Source: Branchiostoma floridae
Taxonomy: Eukaryota > Chordata > Leptocardii > Amphioxiformes > Branchiostomatidae
Reading direction: 5' to 3'
NCBI RefSeq assembly: GCF_000003815.2
Contig: NC_049979.1
Coordinates: 34,754,575 to 34,818,574, forward strand
DNA length: 64,000 nt
Of this stretch, positions 61,884 through 64,000 are shown in pieces. The translations under genes were made by a program, and so were the position numbers. The notes beneath the pieces are model-generated. The model searched no databases, was not told the DNA's origin, and saw only the letters and a program-made list of their open reading frames with translations. Within the stretch, counting starts at the first letter, position 1; each line of letters starts with the position of its first letter.

Positions 61884-63091
61884 GTGAGTATAGACTACAC
61901 CCGGTTATCTGTATTTACTATATATCTCAATAACGTATGGGAATATTATTCTGAACTGGATATTTTTCATAAATGTCAACAGATAATGGTTTACAAATTA
62001 ATACAGAAACTGAACCAAAATTTGTAACTTCCACGACCACAAACCTTCGCTTTTCGAGTACCGTGTTTCTAATTGAATGTTTTTTTTCCATTTGAATAAA
62101 ATATATCTATCATCAGCTTTTTGCTTTTGGTCAGACGTGGACAATGTGACACTGCACTCAAGTTAGTAACTTATTTTAACACTGCCACACACAAAGTACA
62201 GACAGAAGGTAAGGGTAGTCTTTTACCTCCACGATCGAAGTCAGGTACCCATTTTTACACCCGGGTTAAGTGATGAAGGTCGCGTAAAGTACCTTTCCCA
62301 AGGGCACAACGTCGGGGGCACGGTGAGTATTGAACTCGGAACCTCTAGATTCCGAGCCCAACACTCTACCAGTTACGGGACACACGACGAAGAAACATTG
62401 GGAAAATTAATCTGTTTCACTCCCATAGCTGTGGCATGGAGTGAAATACATTTATTTACAGCCAGGGCTTACTCAGCAACTATTGGAATGTGCTCAACTG
62501 ATACAGCTGTTTTCTGTGTTGAAAGGTTTCTCATGAGTAAAATGCTTGAAAGACACAGAATTACTAATTAGTGTGCCGACATCCCAGCAACCAAAGCTGT
62601 GGACGAAACTAACAACAAGTGTGTTAACCTTCTAACAAAGGTCTACACAACAGTCTGTCACTTTTATAGTGGACAATTAAGATAAAACACAATTGGCAAG
62701 ACAAATGGTCGAATGGTTCCCGGGGATTTGTTTGGATTGCCCTTTTATTCAACAACATTAGACCATAAGAAGTCCTGTTTTACCGAGAGAAAGCACTTGG
62801 TAGCATGGTAGCATAATTCGCATTTTTTTAGTAGTAAATTAAATTGATGTTCAAGTAACATTTTGAATGACAAAATAATGCTTATTAACGTCTTGATGAC
62901 CATCCCTTTTTGTAATGCTTGTAAACAAGCTATTTAGACTGAAAAAGAAAAGATTCCTTTGCTAAAAGTTACCCTGAATTAATACCGGAATGGACGAGTC
63001 CCGTACTTCAAATGTCAGATACTGTGTCAGGCAACCAATCAAAGGGCCTTTGCCTGCACCAGCCGGACGTGTTCGTCTCACAGTGGCAAAG
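61884..63091. other. Spacer between the repeat-protein gene and the CCDC3-like gene
   Basis: A possible last exon of the upstream gene starts at 62117 or 62135 and stops at 62167. An antisense SINE lies at 62190-62395. The rest is AT-rich with no feature I can support. An in-frame ATG at 62990 could extend the downstream protein by 34 residues. Confidence 0.4.
62190..62395 (-). mobile_element. tRNA-type SINE
   Basis: On the minus strand a GAGTTCAATACTCACC-like B-box region is followed by GTTGTGCCCTTGGGAAAGGT, TTACGCGACC and GTGTAAAAATGGGTACCTGA. Confidence 0.5.
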
Positions 63092-63751
63092 ATGCAGCGA
63101 TGTTTCCTTTTCCGCCTGTCGGTGGCCATGCTCGGAATCCAGCTGGCTCGTGGATGTATCCAACCCGCTGGGTACGTACCCTGGAGCATCTATGATCGTG
63201 TCCAGGCCGCTGACATGGTAGTGTGGGGTCGTGTGTTGGCCAAACATGGGCTCAATATACCTCCTTCAACTTCTTACACGGCTGAGGTGTCGTACGGCTG
63301 CCATATCCACGGGGATACCAAAGCTCTTACGGGTGGGTTCATGGTGACCAAGATGGGGTATGAGAACCCACAACAGTGCGTTCCTCACAGCGTCGACGTC
63401 GGCTCATACTACTTCTTCTTCCTCACGTACGGCGAGGAGGAGGTGCTGATTCCACAAGACATCAACATGCAGTCAGCGGTCATTCCAGACACCCCAGAGA
63501 ACAGACTTGAGTTTTCTGACTGCTGTGGATTCACCTTGTCTGTCTGCCGACCAGCTGCAGAGTCTCTGACAACCAGCCAACCGATGACCGTCCCTCAGAT
63601 AACCAGCCAACCACAAACCGTTTCTCGGACAACCAGTCATCCACAGACCACCCCTGGAGGAGCAACTATTAATATGACTTCCATGCACCAGACAGACAAT
63701 ATGATGACGACAACGGATATCACGGTTGGTGGCGCTGAACATCTCGGTTAG
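63092..63751 (+). CDS. Secreted CCDC3-domain protein with a Thr/Gln/Pro-rich tail (219 aa)
   Basis: One exon. Residues 1-22 are a signal peptide (MQRCFLFRLSVAMLGIQLA). The body matches the N-terminal domain of vertebrate CCDC3, a secreted vascular/adipose factor: WGRVLAKH, YTAEVSYGC, SYYFFFLTYGEEE, LIPQDINMQSAVIPDTPENR. In CCDC3 a coiled coil follows; here about 55 residues of TSQPxTVP-type sequence do, with TAG after GGAEHLG. The ATG has a good context (GCAAAGATGC). An acceptor-like CACAG at 63083 would let an upstream phase-1 exon read into the same frame, so a join to the Trp/Thr gene cannot be excluded, although the internal signal peptide argues against it. A GTTAGT at the 3' end could be a donor to exons outside the window. 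Confidence 0.8.
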   Translation: MQRCFLFRLSVAMLGIQLARGCIQPAGYVPWSIYDRVQAADMVVWGRVLAKHGLNIPPSTSYTAEVSYGCHIHGDTKALTGGFMVTKMGYENPQQCVPHSVDVGSYYFFFLTYGEEEVLIPQDINMQSAVIPDTPENRLEFSDCCGFTLSVCRPAAESLTTSQPMTVPQITSQPQTVSRTTSHPQTTPGGATINMTSMHQTDNMMTTTDITVGGAEHLG

Positions 63752-63974
63752 TTCACCATCGCGGTTCTTCTCTGGCTGCGGTACATCTGGCGGTCTGAGA
63801 CAGCAATATACAGTCCATCTTTCACCAGAAAGACCACATTGGCAGGCAAATACTAGAACATTTAGCTCGCTCTCCTCCCCATGCAAAAAATGGGCCATTC
63901 GATATCAACCTTTTGCAGAAATGGACCATTCCAAATTGCAAATAGCCCCCAAATGAATTATTTTATTGGATGTT

Positions 63975-63980
63975 AATAAA
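63975..63980 (+). terminator. Poly(A) signal of the CCDC3-like gene
   Basis: AATAAA 224 bp after the stop codon, close to the end of the window. Confidence 0.5.
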
Positions 63981-64000
63981 TAGATAAGTAGATTGGTTTG

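Overview
The window looks like nuclear DNA of an invertebrate chordate, most likely an amphioxus (Branchiostoma); the species is an inference. Genes have many short introns, the recognisable proteins are chordate-like (POLR2G, PHOSPHO-type phosphatase, PLD3/4-type nuclease, ER carboxylesterase, EDG/cannabinoid-like GPCR, CCDC3-like secreted protein), and introns and spacers are full of small inverted-repeat DNA transposons, tRNA-type SINE pieces and LINE tails. One 100-N assembly gap lies at 972-1071. No retrovirus, LTR element or Polinton was recognised.

Layout. 1-3.9 kb: a CpG/CRE/E-box promoter-like block with a possible noncoding exon, a palindrome holding the assembly gap, and a broken LINE. 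3.99-5.4 kb: a two-exon PHOSPHO1/2-like HAD phosphatase (+). 6.9-23.05 kb: a 17-exon HEAT-repeat protein of 678 aa (+) that I cannot name. Its 3.5 kb intron holds a complete intronless GPCR gene on the opposite strand (13.3-14.6 kb), and its other introns carry four copies of one MITE family with 5-bp target duplications. 26.4-28.4 kb: an unrecognised 478-aa coiled-coil and Ser/Pro-rich protein (+). 29.4-33.4 kb: POLR2G/RPB7 (-), tail to tail with it. 36.8-44.9 kb: PLD3/4-like (+). 46.1-54.1 kb: a ten-exon carboxylesterase (-) ending in SDEL, again tail to tail with its neighbour.

57.5-61.9 kb is the most unusual part. A signal-peptide exon is followed by an array of tiny phase 1-1 exons (48-60 bp), each encoding a Thr-rich unit around a Trp cluster (type EATTTRPWWWVWTTDSTTT). 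At least 13 have both splice sites, one lacks its GT donor, one Trp-less exon closes the array, and about five decayed copies plus a mariner insertion are interspersed. The predicted product is a secreted Trp/Thr repeat protein with dense potential C-mannosylation (WxxW) and O-glycosylation sites, and any exon can be skipped or copied without losing frame. Directly downstream (63.1-63.75 kb) is a one-exon secreted CCDC3-domain protein in which a Thr/Gln/Pro-rich tail replaces the vertebrate coiled coil.

Exon coordinates were derived by hand from splice consensus, reading phase and family similarity. They are internally consistent (all phases close) but were not tested against transcripts.
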